Shown piece after piece: positions 11,567 through 23,602 of a stretch of 64,000 nt of DNA. A model generated the notes under the pieces. The model made no database searches. It saw only the letters and a program-made list of their open reading frames with translations, and was not told where the DNA came from. The stretch is from Triatoma infestans. Taxonomy: Eukaryota; Arthropoda; Insecta; Hemiptera; Reduviidae. The stretch is from assembly GCA_011037195.1 (NCBI GenBank), contig JAAEAF010002371.1:1-64000 (forward strand). Reading direction: 5' to 3'. The position numbers and the translations under genes were made by a program. The stretch's first letter is position 1. Each line of letters opens with the position of its first letter.

Positions 11567-12390
11567 AGATTGGAAAAAATTACCATGGACTTTCAGAACT
11601 CAATACATACACCTGTATAACCTGTAACTAAGAATTTAATTTCAGATTATATGTATATATATATATATAAAGCAGGTAGTTTGTTTAGGGAGGGAAAAGT
11701 AAAAAATACTCTTATATTAATATTCATATTAATGTTACTAATGAGATTGCCTTAGATTAAATTATATTCAATCTTAACGGTCATTATGTTGTTTAGATCA
11801 GGTACATATATATATTTTATTAATTTGCAATGTAATATGTAACAACATAACTCCAAAAATTCTATTGTTATGTAAACATGTTTTTATTTACTTTAATTGA
11901 TTTTTCATAATAAAACAAAAAATAAAAGACTAGGAATTATCCTTCTAATTCAGTTTAACCAGAAATGGGGTAACATTTGGAATATCAAATAATATCAGTA
12001 GCTTACCATATCAAGAAATTAGAAAATTTGTGATAATGATGTTGTTTTATATAAATTTGTGGATACACCATTGTTATGTATGTAAACCACTTATTATTTT
12101 TTTTAAGCATTTTAAATTTTTATCAACTATTATTCTTCGGTTATGAGAATAACTTAAGAAATAAATTTTATACTCTTACTTATACTTACAATCCTGTGCG
12201 AAGAAATCGTACCTGATTATGAATAATTGAGTGCAGCAATGAAATTGGACAAGAAGGTACTTTATTGTTTGTGTCCATTTTGAATTTGGATATGGTTTTA
12301 TCTTTATTGGATAGTAAATCCAAATTGATTGTAAAAATTTAAATTATTCCAAAATTATTTATTAAAACCCTTTTATCTCGGTAGAGTTCA
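11567..12390. other. 3' flank of the heparanase gene, nothing else seen
   Basis: AT-rich sequence with AT microsatellite tracts and an AATAAA at 11909. No coding exon or element recognised. Confidence 0.4.
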
Positions 12391-12499
12391 GTCAGATCTC
12401 GATCAAATTTAAATTCAGTAAACGCAAAAAAATATGTAATATGGAACAGGAAGCATAGAATTTCTTTGATTTCAGAATTGAATACAACAACGATTGAGA

Positions 12500-12855
12500 A
12501 AAGTGAGTAAATAATATAAAAAATACATATAGACCAAAAAATAAAGACAGATAACTTACAAAAAGTGTATTTTGTGTAGTGTGCAAAGTGTTACTCACAA
12601 AATTCTCTGGACATTCCCAAATACACCAGTACAAACCTTGGTTTTCCCACTTCCTAGCCATTGTCTCTTCCTCTCTTTTGTTGTTCCTACTTACATAAGG
12701 CACTATGTATATCTAAAAAAATCTCGGATCACTTTTAGATATACAACACAGCTGCACTCTAAGAATTTACATTACACTCTGCAAACGACACAAAATACAT
12801 TTCTGCAAGTTATCTTTCTTCATTTTACTGATTTGTCTATAGGTTTATGGTGCTA
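12500..12855. repeat. imperfect inverted repeat
   Basis: Arms around 12505-12595 and 12765-12850 are reverse complementary (shared AAGATAACTT..CA and TGTATTTTGTGT blocks) with a ~170-bp loop. Open frames here are shadows of this palindrome. Confidence 0.55.
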
Positions 12856-13037
12856 TATCTAGATATATATATATTTTAGATTTAAAATTATAATATATAT
12901 ATATATATTTATATAGAGTGTATTTTTGTTTTGTTTTATGTTTTATATTATTTACACACTTTTCTTCAATATTTGTTTTTTGGTATATTTCAAATTTTAT
13001 GAAACTATAAACTTCAAAGATTGTAACATAAACAATA

Positions 13038-13082
13038 TTTTGTAGGCCTTGAAAAATATAATAAATTTATCGAAACGTTAAC
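13038..13082 (+). ncRNA. degenerate hammerhead-like motif
   Basis: CCTTGAAAAA box, AT-only stem II region, then TCGAAACGTT. It keeps GAAA and the palindromic ACGT, but the CTGANGA box is degenerate. Weak call. Confidence 0.3.
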
Positions 13083-13183
13083 AAGAATTCATCTTTTTTA
13101 TTGTATATATATATATTTAATAAGTATTATAAACCACTATACATATTAGTATTATAAACCATTATACATAAAATGTGTGTATG

Positions 13184-13184
<1 letters not shown>

Positions 13185-13216
<32 letters not shown>
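13185..13216. repeat. (GT)n microsatellite
   Basis: About 16 GT dinucleotides followed by GTAT tetranucleotides. Confidence 0.9.
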
Positions 13217-13227
<11 letters not shown>

Positions 13228-13402
13228 TTGCGAACTGTAAAAAAATTGTAAGGTATTTATTAATTGATATAGATTTGTAAAAATAAATTCTACAGTTATG
13301 AAATAAATTTTTGTAAAGTAATTTTTTATTGAGAGCATATTTTATTTCCATTATATGTACATGACAACACTAGTACTATATTTATTAGTAAGTAGAGAAC
13401 CA

Positions 13403-15083
13403 CAGACCTCTGTCCTCTGTGTTCTGTGCTTGGCTATGCGGACGATGTAGTGATCATGGTCAGGGGCGGACACGAAACTGTTGTTCGGGATCTTTTACAG
13501 GAGGCCCTGCGAGTGGTGGAGGGGTGGTGTAGAGGGGTTGACCTGAAGGTCAACCCTTCTAAGACCACTCTGGTTCCATTTACCAGAAGAAGGAATGTGG
13601 ATTGTTTTAGCACATTGAACTTCTTCGAAGGAACTCTAGAAGTGTCTGGTCTGGTGAAATACGTGGGAATCATGCTGGACTCAAATCATGCTGGGGAGCA
13701 CATCTTCAGTATGTGACACAGAGGCAAAGAAGTCTCTCTGTGGAGTCACTAGAGCCTCCGGGAAAACATAGGGACTCTCTCCCAAAATGGCCCACTGGCT
13801 CTATACGCGGACCAACATACCTATCCTCACTTATTAGGCAGTGGCGTAGTGGCCAAAAACGGAACAGCAGGTCGCGAGGAAGAACCTATCAGGGTTGCAA
13901 AGGCTGGCAAGCCTGCTGATTTCGAGGGCTTTTTGTAGTGCCCCAACGGCTGCATTGGAAGTACTGCTGGGGTTACCTCCGCTGAATCTTTTGATACAAG
14001 CGGAGGCGAGGGCTAGCGTACAGACTAATGAACAATGGCCAGTGGAAACAGAGGAAGCTCCTTGGCTAAGCATTTGGACATAATACAGAAGGTTGACCTT
14101 GGCCCTATCTTTAAGATGGCTGGGGAAGTGCTATCCAACATTCCACTTTGATTGCCTCTTCCAACTGATCTTTACGTTAAAATCGGAATGGGCTAAAAGT
14201 TGGGAAAACGAGGCCGTACTGGGGGATCCTGCTTTACGGATGGATCCTAAATGACCTTCGGAAATGGAGCCGGTATATATGGACTTAAACCGGAGGTACT
14301 CATTGAGAGGCCCCTTGTTGGATACTCCACGGTATTCCAGACTGAAGTTTATGCAATAAACGTCTGTGCTGAGGAGAATTTACGTATGGACCTTAGGAAT
14401 AGGGAGATATGCATCTTTTAGGAGAGCCAGGAAGCACTGAAGGCACTTGGGGCATTCAGAATTACTTCTTCCCTAGTCAGGGAGTATAGAGACTCCCTTG
14501 AGGCGTTATCCCGATACAACAAGTGCGGCTGGTATGAGTGCCGGGACACAAGAGGATAAAAGGTAATGAACTAGCCGACCAACTGGCCAGGAATGGACCG
14601 AACCCCCTTTCTGTGGGCCGGAACCTGTTCTGGAGCGTCTTTGAGAGAATGGACTCGGAGGGAACATAACCGTCACTGGAGGCTAAATTCTGGAACAAAA
14701 CACAGCAAAAGGGTTATGCCAGAGCTGTGTAGAAGAAGTACCAGAGAGGCCCTGGGTTTGAGCAGGTATCAGATTTGTCTGATAACGGGTCTGTTTATAG
14801 GGCATGGAAGTTTAAGAAACATCTGCACAAGGTGGGATTGGTTGATTCTGGGCCCTTATGTAGACTGCGTCAGAAGGAGGAGGAGACGGCCTCTCACCTG
14901 TTGTTTGATTGCGTCGCAATCGGCAGGTTGAGGTACGAGATCTTCGGCACGTTGAGACCGGAGGGTCCTGGCCCTCAAGAAGAGGGGGATTCCTCTACTA
15001 GACATTAAGGGGTTAGCACAATAAGCCTCAAAGGGCATTCTGCAAGCCTGGGTTAGAGTCCCTCCCCCGTTGTCTAATCTAAT
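13403..15083 (+). mobile_element. 5'-truncated LINE insertion with 11-bp target duplication
   Basis: Flanked by direct repeats GTAGAGAACCA at 13392-13402 and 15084-15094. The inserted DNA is clearly GC-richer than its flanks and starts in the middle of the reverse transcriptase. The 3' end closes with TTGTCTAATCTAAT. These are marks of target-primed reverse transcription. Confidence 0.88.
13426..15006 (+). pseudogene. LINE RT C-terminus, RNase H and zinc-finger region
   Basis: Starts at the catalytic box GYADDVVIMVRGG (13435), followed by KVNPSKTTLVPFTRRR. About 0.6 kb later comes an RNase H domain: FTDGS (~14235), VFQTEVYAI, a degenerate ESQEALKAL block (normally SDSQ), then KVNELADQLAR. 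The end has CRLRQKEEETASHLLFDC (~14860), the C-terminal Cys/His motif of such LINEs. Frameshifts and stops show the copy is dead. Clade is likely in the R1/I/LOA group, but this is unchecked. Confidence 0.85.
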
Positions 15084-15094
15084 GTAGAGAACCA

Positions 15095-17958
15095 ATATTG
15101 CATTTCAGTCTTGCTAATTAAGTAATTCAGTCACTGGATCTCTGTATAAGGAAAGAAGTGGCGGACAAATTGAGTGCTGGGGGAGAGGGGCATATCTGAG
15201 CCTTTTGTATTCAGGATCTAATCCAAAGGGTCTGAGAAGTGTTCTTCATCAAGTTTTAAGTGATAATTTAGTGAAACATCTTAAAGGTACCACAAAATAG
15301 TATAGGGTCGACAAAGAACGAGCCATCACTTCAAATGATTTTTCCTAATCTAGCGTTAAAAAGATCGGGCTTGGACTCTGAATTATTAATTAATTTGATC
15401 TAAATCTGTGTGATTAATTACAATAGAAAAGGAAAAAGCTAATTTCTTAAACATCACTTATGAATTTAATGTCTTACCAATGATATTGTTGTAGCTAATG
15501 ATAAATTCTATTATTGATAGGGAAAAGGGTGATATTGAAAACTTCAAATGACTATTTTAAACTGTGGTTTCCCTATTATGTAGTCGGTATCAAAAGTTTG
15601 ACCATATTCCAAACGTGATTACGTCTGTATATACGAAGACGCGAAACATTGATACTGGAAGAGCAAGAAGACATTACTGTGGCTTTAAAGACTTAAAGAT
15701 TACAAAGGTTTGTAGTCTTTACTGTCTACCGGCTGGATACAGACTATTGTTTAAAAATGGGTAGAGACTTCGAGGAAGGCTAAATTAAGAGCTTGCAGCA
15801 CTAGGTAGGGGCGGACAAACGATAAAGAAGAGGATGCCCTTATGAAGGAAGACAATTTCTATACCGCACTGTATTTAGTTAGAAAGTAAGCAAAATTTGC
15901 CACACTTGAAATAAATTTTTTCGAAAACAAAATATTATTTATGTACTACTAAAAGAGAAGACCTTTAATTATGTATAAAGGCGAGAAAGAAGAAGAAGAC
16001 AACCTGAAAAACAAAACATGACATTCGCACATCTGTTTGCCTAATTTCAATGAGACCTAATTTTTGACGGTATAATTTTTTATACCGAAATTGTACATCA
16101 AATATGCATTTCCTACAATTTTTAAAAAAAAATCTTTCAGATTTGGGGAATTCCAGGACTATTTTTCCGGTTACGGACCCATTTTCAAAAATCAGGCGAT
16201 AACGCAATATATCTCCGAGAATGTGAAGTACAAGGGTGTAGGATATAGATACTTTATTTAAGATTAAGTGAGTGTCCTTAATTTCCTTAATTTTGATGTT
16301 TATAATTCATTAATATTGATAAATTATTCCATTATAAAAGTTGGCATTATAAGGAGTATAAAAACTATCAAACGTCTCTGTGGCGAAATTGCCAGAAGCT
16401 AATGTGACAGTTTCATCAATGTCCTAAGGTTCAGTTTAAAGGCCAAAGAATAGTGTTGCAATCATTATCAGGGAATTCAGTCTGCAGTTAGAAATCTATT
16501 TAGAAAAAATAATCAATCCATCATTTGGAAAGAAATAACAAGTTGTTAGAGAATTATTACTAAACCAGTACTTACTTTAAAATTCCATTACAACGACGTC
16601 AATTGTACCAAAATGTCAAGCTTAACATTGAGTGGAATCACGACACTCTATCATTAGTACAATGCTCCTATTTGTTGCTGGTGTTATCTTTCTGTTGAGT
16701 GAGTATTTTCGAGCTGTTTTCTTTTAGCAAGGATAAGGTGAATATAATGAATTGTTGGCTACTTATTAGTAAAAATAAACATTATCATTAATCTATATTA
16801 ATAATATATCAAGTCATTAGTTTTATGTGTAGAAGTAAAATAATATCAAGGATTATTTTGCAATCAAGATACTTCAGAATGAGAAAAAAATAATGGTGTG
16901 ACCATTTTCTCTTTTTACATTTCTTAACTTCTAAGTTTACAACACTCTAACCTTACCTAATTTACAACCTCTAATATATTGCTACACATTTAATTGCCCT
17001 TAATATGTATTTAGACGAAACAGACATTATACTGTAATGGCATTTATAGAAAACATCAAAGCTCTCCCAGAACATCCCTAAACTTATTGTTTATGTACTT
17101 ATATAGTGATAGACCTCCTTCAAATGACTAGTGTGCCAGTTTAAAGAACATTGTTAGAGCCAATTATTCAGTGAATGTTATTTCCGGCGTCCAGAGTAAC
17201 TGATTTTTTTTCGATATTTTTGCAATAAATTTAGATTCCTTTAATTTTATATATGTGAAGGAACTGTACTATAAACTCAAATGGCACATTACTAGAAATC
17301 TTAATATTACAACTCTTTCAAAAAACACTAAAAACAGTTCCAAATGCTTGCTTCAGATTGTATGTTTAATGATTATTGTTATTTTGATTCAATTATTCTT
17401 AAATACTTTTTTCTCTTGCTGATTTCTGTATTTTTTCAACTTTTTGCAATTTTCTCAAATATAACTGCCATAATTTTCTTAGATTTATCATTATTATATG
17501 TAGACAAATTTAAAAAAAATGGTTGGAACTTTATGGGAGAAAATTTCAAAATCGAAACGCTATTCAGCAAAAGTTGATTGCTTTTGACCGAATATTCCCT
17601 AACATACATATCTAAACGGAATATCAAATTTGAAATGTCCACAATTTTCCATTTATTGATAACAAAGATGTTTACAGATCCACAAAACACATCTGCGTTG
17701 CATCCTTAGGGAACCCAAACGGAATATCAACATTGAATTTACTGTACTTTTCCATTTTTTAGTATTGCTGATCACATACACACAAACATGTGTCTTAACT
17801 ATTTTTTTTTTAAACTTCTTAAGGTAGCTACCTTGAGCTATTTTTGTTGAAAATACAATTTCGAAAGACCACAAATGTAAGAGTTCTTGATTCCTATATA
17901 AGTAAATATTGTCTGGTTTAATAGAATGCATTAAATTAATAATGCGAATAAATTACAG
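15095..17958. other. AT-rich intergenic DNA with decayed repeats
   Basis: No convincing exon. Stretches at ~15990-16220 and ~17580-17930 resemble divergent pieces of the modular repeat family (CTAAACGGAATATCAA phrases). The missing 5' exons of the gene starting at 17959 would be expected here, but none is recognisable. Confidence 0.4.
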
Positions 17959-18158
17959 TTGATATCCGGCATTTGGTCACTTCACAGTTAACATGTTCAG
18001 ATGTGGAAAAGAAAGGTTCTGGAGCAGCTTTTGATATGGAACAACTAAATGTGTTATCTAAAACAGATCCTGATGATCTAAATAAATGTTTTGTTCTTCT
18101 TGGAAAAGAACCTTTAATACCAGAAAAAGCTTCAGCTATTTGGACATCAATTGTCTAT
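17959..18158 (+). CDS. mesothelin-like gene, exon a
   Basis: Acceptor aattacag|TT; encodes LTCSDVEKKGSGAAFDMEQL and LGKEPLIPEKASAIWTSIVY. Donor TAT|gtaatt, phase 0. The open frame has no plausible Met start, which supports an internal exon. Confidence 0.7.
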
Positions 18159-21100
18159 GTAATTTTTTTCAAAATAAAAAAAAAATATATATATAGAAAT
18201 GATTCAAAACTTATATTCCCATTCTAAAAATCTATCTTATTGTAGATGTTTGGTTCTACTGAAGATATTCCTGAGGAAAGATTACAGCAACTTGGTTGGA
18301 TTTCATCTGGAATTCCTTCTGAACAATTCATGAACCTATCATATACTGATGTAGATACTGTTGCTGCATTTGGAAAAGCAACTTTTCTTTCGAAAAAACA
18401 AGTACATTTTTTTATTCATCCATATTATGTGGTTGTGATTAAGTTTTATTAGACAAAAGTAAGTAAACAATATTTTTTTTCAGTTGGAAAGCCTGAAAGA
18501 AGCTGTAATGGAACAATGGTGTGGAAAAAATGAAGAAGATTTAACTGGCTATGATCTAGCCGTACTTAGGCAAATACTGTGCGCCTTTAATGCTACTTCA
18601 ATACAGATGATACATCCTGTATCTTATAAGTAATCTTTTTTTTTTCAATTTCAAGATCTAGTCTTACAAAAAATCCCACATTATAAGCGATTTAATAGTA
18701 ATGAAAATTGTTAACAATATAGAAATTTTCTTAATTTAAGATTTTGCTGTATTTCAGTTCACCTAGGAATTAAGAACTAAATATTCTTATATCAGAAAAA
18801 TGTTTTGAATGTCTTCTAATTCTAGAATCTATATATATGAATAATGCTTAATGTTTATAACTAATAATTATTCTTAAATTTTTAGTTCCATGTATTATAA
18901 TATTCACATTATCCTCATCATGCCTTGACTTTCTCTTAGCATAATTTTATTTGTATAGCTGTGGGGCCTTACATGGAGCGCTCTATGTCAAAATCAACAA
19001 CAAAAATTGTGCAAATTTAAATTTTACTAATCCATAAACTTCCAGTACCCTCTACAATGATTTTTTCCAGAAATATGTTTCAAATAAAAGTGATACATTT
19101 CTATCTATCTAACGAGCATTCCAAGTTTAAAGAAAATCGTTATAACCATATTCGAGAAAATTAAAAAAAAAACAAAAACTCAATAACCTATTCTGCAAAC
19201 TCATACTTCTGTTTCCGAATTTCTTCACATTTGGAATTACTATCGATGCTTCTAACACGCATAATATTAAGTAAGTGGTTAAAAATCAAATTTTATATTG
19301 AGTTTAGTAGTTTAGGAAAGCATATGTCGTTACTGCTTCTCCAGAATCACCCCCCCTAATACATTTTTTACGGGAAAATGTTTCATATAAATGTGATAGG
19401 TATTTACGTGTGTAGTTACAATAACGAGCTTGAAGAAAATCTTTGGCAGCCGTTAAAAAAAAAAAAAAATCAGTAGTCACACTTTCGGTTGATGGACTTA
19501 ATCCGAAATCTTCTTGTCTGATGTGGTGGTTGTACCTAAACGGAATACCGGTGAAAACTCAATTTCTAAAATATGGCACGATCACAATCTGGCACAGAAA
19601 GCAAAAAGGTCTTGTGATATATTTGGCTAGAGCTTTTTATTAATATGTTCATGATTAAGTGAACAAACTAAGTTAGACAAAAATGCCATTTAGGAAAAAA
19701 ATATTGGTTGATTTATTCAATGTTTAGTATCTTTTATTTCTTCATTCCAAGCTTTTTCTGTTGATCAGAGAAGCAGCTGGAGAACTGTCAACACTATTTA
19801 ATTGTTCTGAAGAAGTAATGAAGGAATTGGCCAGATTAGCTATGGATGAAGATGCATTTGGATATCCCACTTCGTGGACCTCAATTCAGGTAAATGTCAC
19901 TTATTCAATGGTTTTTATTATTTTTTTTATTAAGTATTTAGCTAAAAATGATTAATTTTATTTTAGCTGGCAAATGTTGGTTGTGTCATTTCTGGCTTGG
20001 ATACGATCTCATTGGTACCTGCTATAGCAATGGAAGGATTAACTCCTGACATTATAAAATGTTTACCAAATAATCTTTTAAAGGTGATTATTCCGAGAAT
20101 AGTTTAAATTTTTTTCAGCCTGGCTTAATACCCCAGCTACCAAATCAGTGTCGTGAATGGGAGCGGAAGCATATACTTTACCATTGACATTTTTTAAACG
20201 AAAATAAAATTTAGGAGGTTATAATACGCGAGACTCGAACTGAGGACCTCCCGCTTACAAGTCCATGCTCATAACCACTACACCAACACCCGCCCCGACA
20301 CAATAGTTTATATTTAACGGTTGTTTAATATTTTTATTAACTAGATGCGTATTTGTAATTTCAAAACCAAATATGTCGTATTGTGTTTGTGTGCTGTATA
20401 TGTTGTTTATAAAATGAGCTATGTGTGAACTAGAAGTATGAAATATGGTGGTGAACTAGAAGTTTGCTAAATCAAATAGTTGCAAACATCATCTACAATT
20501 TCATACATCTCTGTTACAATATGTGCTTTTTCTTTAACGTTATAACATATTTATAATCATTCATTTTTGGGTCACTGTTTCATATCATCAAGTGGGAAAC
20601 TAGAAAGTTCCAAGTCTTGTATGAAGACCATGTTCATTCAAAAGTTTTAAACCTGCGAAATTTCTAATGACAAGAAGCAGCAATTGAGACAAAATATAGG
20701 TTTGCCAAATTCATTAACGTTGTTCCAGTTAATGGATTATGCCAAAATCTTCTGATTTTTCCTAAATGGAAGATCCATTTCTAAAACTTAAGACGATCAC
20801 AATAAGTGTCGGCTGAAGGTTTTGAGGTAATCTGTTTGGTAAAGGGTTGTTCTGCTTTGAGGTGGATTTAACTTCTAGTTTTCTAATTAAATCCTGGGCT
20901 TTTTGCGGCCAACTCATATTCAGTGATTGTAAAACATGATTTTCTTGGCTCATGGAAAATCTTTTTCAAACATATTAAAAAAAAATTGCAATGTTTATAT
21001 TTTATTGAAATTATTTACAATGGTATTTTATACAGGGGGTCCCATTTTTAAACGGGCCACTTTTGAAAAAACTCTTAAACGAAGCAAGATTATCTAAAAA

Positions 21101-22509
21101 GTGAACATAACGTTTGTTGAAGTATTTTCGCTCTAGTTTATGATGGTGTTAATGTTATTTGATTTTATTGCCGCATTACACCTGAAATCGGTGACTGAAA
21201 GTTGCGATTTCTTTTTGACCATTGCGGTTTCCTTTTTACTACTGTATTGAAAACTACTAAAAAAATGAAAAATAATGCCTGCCGTTAATTTCACTTCAAA
21301 CCGTTGCTGAGATATTCAATCATAAAGATTAAATTTTCGTCGTTTTTTCCTATTTCTTTGTTTCAAAAAGCGGATTTTCTTATTAATATCTAATAAATAA
21401 GAGAGTTCCAAAGCTGACAACACTTAAAACCTATTTTAGAACCATAAGGGACTAAAAATCAGTTTCCTGCTTACCGGTCTAGGTCTTCCGATCCAGCGGC
21501 TACTGAACATCTCATTCCCTTTTCTCCTCACCAGATTTAACCCGTGTTGAATTTTTTCTTTGGGGATATCTCAAAGAAGTATTTATGTCAGGGAACCAAC
21601 AACTCCAGAAGACTAGAGAAGACTTAATCCAACTGAGCAATTCCGGCAGACATGATATGGTTAGCAACTTCATCTCTTGGACAGCGACTGCGCTTGTGCC
21701 GGTTAAGCCGAGGTCATTTTGAATAAATAGATTTTTTTTTTTTTTTTTTATAGATTTTTGTAAATAAACTGGAATATTGTTTTGTTTAATGATGTTCTCT
21801 TGATTTCTAAGTCCCTTATAGTTCTAAAATAGGTTTTAAGTGTTGTCAGCATTTGAACTCTCTTATTTATTAGTAATTAATAAAAAAAAAAATACGCTTT
21901 TAATTTTAGTTTGTGAAACAAAGAAATAGGAAAAAAACGACGAAAGCTTAAACTTTATGACTGAATATCTCCGCAACGGTTTGAAATATTGAAGTGAAAT
22001 TAATGGTATTATTTTTCATTTTTTTTTCAGTAGTTTTCAATACAGTAGTAAAAAGTGTGTGTGGGGGGGGGGAGGCAGTCAAAAGGAAATCGCAACTTTC
22101 AATCACCGATTTCAGGTGGTGTAAGGCGACAATAAAATCAAATAACATTAGCACCATCATAAACTATAGCGCACGTAAATACTTCAACAAACGTTATGTT
22201 CACTTTTTTTTGATATCTTGCTTCGTTTAACAGTTATTTCAAAAGTGGTCCTTTTAAATAGGGACAACCTTATATATCTTTACTAATTCAACTTTTGTTT
22301 GTTGCTAGGCAATGACAGAAGAACAGATTAGAAATTTACCTCCAGCAGCAGCTTCTTCATTGTCTCATGAACAAATAGCTGCATTGGATAAAAATAAAAA
22401 ATCCACCTTACAACAAGCGATAACTGGTTTGAATATAAAAGAAAGTGGAAAAAATGGAGCATCAATATTAATTTTTTGTACATATTTATTATTTATATTA
22501 GTTTCTTAA
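17959..22509 (+). CDS. stereocilin/otoancorin/mesothelin-like GPI-anchored protein, C-terminal part
   Basis: Seven in-frame exons: 17959-18158, 18246-18401, 18484-18629, 19769-19889, 19967-20083, 22309-22509 as the last; junction codons join cleanly. About 312 residues are encoded. The sequence is a series of short helical repeats with phrases typical of the mesothelin superfamily: LTPDIIKCLPNNLL, AMTEEQIRNLPPAAASSLSHEQ and IAALDKN. The C-terminus is KNGASILIFCTYLLFILVS then stop, a hydrophobic tail with small residues upstream that fits a GPI-attachment signal. The first exon begins with two bases of a split codon, so the gene continues upstream; its 5' exons, signal peptide and start are not visible. 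Expected at the cell surface or in apical extracellular matrix; function in arthropods is not known to me. The family call rests on motif style, not on a search. (Six exons are listed; the gene may hold more upstream.). Confidence 0.65.
18246..18401 (+). CDS. mesothelin-like gene, exon b
   Basis: Acceptor attgtag|ATG; encodes MFGSTEDIPEERLQQLGWI and SYTDVDTVAAFGKATFLSKK. Donor CAA|gtacat, phase 0. Confidence 0.7.
18484..18629 (+). CDS. mesothelin-like gene, exon c
   Basis: Acceptor tttttttcag|TTG; encodes LESLKEAVMEQWCGKNEEDL and GYDLAVLRQILCAFNATSIQ. Donor TATAA|gtaatc, phase 2. Confidence 0.7.
18955..19480. repeat. divergent copy of modular repeat
   Basis: Intron sequence with the phrases TTCCAGAAATATGTTTCAAAT and ATTCGAGAAAATTAAAAAAA, matching the minus orientation of the repeat family at 41.2, 44.0 and 47.9 kb, but diverged. 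Confidence 0.45.
19769..19889 (+). CDS. mesothelin-like gene, exon d
   Basis: Acceptor ttgatcag|A completes Lys; encodes EAAGELSTLFNCSEEVMKEL and MDEDAFGYPTSWTSIQ. Donor CAG|gtaaat, phase 0. Confidence 0.7.
19967..20083 (+). CDS. mesothelin-like gene, exon e
   Basis: Acceptor ttattttag|CTG; encodes LANVGCVISGLDTISLVPAI and LTPDIIKCLPNNLLK. Donor AAG|gtgatt, phase 0. The following 2.2-kb intron holds a SINE and a long inverted element. Confidence 0.7.
20140..20300 (-). mobile_element. tRNA-derived SINE fragment, minus strand
   Basis: Reverse complement gives a tRNA-like head: GTGTAGTGGTTATGAGCATG (A-box region) and CAGTTCGAGTCTCGCG (B box). A related scrap (TTATGAGCATCGGACTTGTA) lies at 23177. 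Sits in the last intron of the mesothelin-like gene. Confidence 0.65.
21031..22274. mobile_element. mariner-like element with very long inverted arms
   Basis: Termini TACAGGGGGTCCCATTTTTA (21031) and its inverted counterpart ending AGGGACAACCTTATA (22274). The inverted arms run ~21033-21460 and ~21805-22272. The ~345-bp centre keeps a decayed transposase C-terminus on the + strand (EFFLWGYLKE-like block near 21550, then VKPRSF). The ends sit at TA, fitting Tc1/mariner-type target choice. Inserted in the last intron of the mesothelin-like gene. Confidence 0.75.
22309..22509 (+). CDS. mesothelin-like gene, last exon with GPI-type tail
   Basis: Acceptor gttgctag|GCA; encodes AMTEEQIRNLPPAAASSLSH, a Lys-rich hinge, then KNGASILIFCTYLLFILVS and TAA. 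A possible poly(A) signal AATAAA lies at 22553-22558. Confidence 0.72.
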   Translation, partial: AMTEEQIRNLPPAAASSLSHEQIAALDKNKKSTLQQAITGLNIKESGKNGASILIFCTYLLFILVS

Positions 22510-23320
22510 TTAGTTCTGAAACTAGGTACTATAAAAAACAAAAAAAAAAACTAATAAACACTCACACGACTGACTGACTTTCTCTTATGGATGTACTCAC
22601 AATTTTAATGTACAAAAGTTTCTTAAAAGTCCGCAATTTTTTGTTATTTAATTTCCTTTCCCAAGTGGTTTTACTGTCACTGGAGGAAAACTCGTCGGTT
22701 GATTTCCTTCATGATTAATTCGGGCAAAATTAATCATTGGTAAAGTGATTCTATTGAATTCTTTTTTTTTTATTTTTAGCATTTTGCAATATTTGTCAAA
22801 AATGGCAACACTGGTTTTCTTTAAATCAGTTTACAAATTGCAAATATTTACATTACTTTTATTTGAAACCTTTCATTGTTCTAAAAAATCAGTAAAGAGG
22901 TAAAACCTAACGTCTCAGCTCTCCCAAAACCTGCAAAAAAGATTTTTCCTGAAGTGTTTTTAATAAAAGTGATATGTTTTTTAAATATGCAGTAAAGTCA
23001 AGAAAAAAAAAAATCTTTTGGCCCATCGTGAAAAAGAGTGACGACTGGAAAACTATAAAGTCGTAGTCCCGGATTAATCAATTCTCTTCAAATGTGGTAT
23101 TTATTATAATATATTTGCTATATGTAATATACTAATATGTATTATATTGTAGAGATAGCTTTGACAGAATTGTTATGAGCATCGGACTTGTAACTGGAGT
23201 AGGTTGCTAGTTTATGATTATTAATAGCAATTTTTATTTGTTAGAAAAATATTACTAGTAATAATATGTTGAAAATGGATTTTGAGGTTCGGTCATACAA
23301 AAGAACTCTTTATTAAATTT

Positions 23321-23360
23321 CTACCAACGTTTCGGCAAATTTATTGCCTTCTTCAGGGTC
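23321..23360 (-). ncRNA. hammerhead ribozyme-like motif
   Basis: On the minus strand: GACC (stem I), CTGAAGA, extra A, stem II GGCAA/TTGCC with loop TAAAT, GAAA, palindrome ACGT, T as the cleavage-site base, then GGT (stem I). The core is intact except for the one extra base before stem II. Confidence 0.65.
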
Positions 23361-23602
23361 TGTACAAAGGTTGAAATACAAATCAATAAAAAATAGAAAC
23401 AACAGAAAATATGAACTTAAACTAAATATTTCCAGAATAAATTTTTTTTAAAATAAACTATATAAATAAACTAAATAAAGAGTATGATATGTATAGAGTA
23501 CAATTAAATTTATTTTAAATTATTGTTGTAGAACAGATCAATATTAAACTAAATCACAACTATTAAAAAATATGTGTGTGCATATATATAGTATGTACAT
23601 AA

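Noticed and set aside
12392..12862. Overlapping open frames on both strands as genes
   Set aside because: They arise from an imperfect inverted repeat and have low-complexity, non-conserved-looking translations.
13127..13351. 74-codon minus-strand frame with a His/Thr run
   Set aside because: The run is translation of the (GT)n microsatellite.
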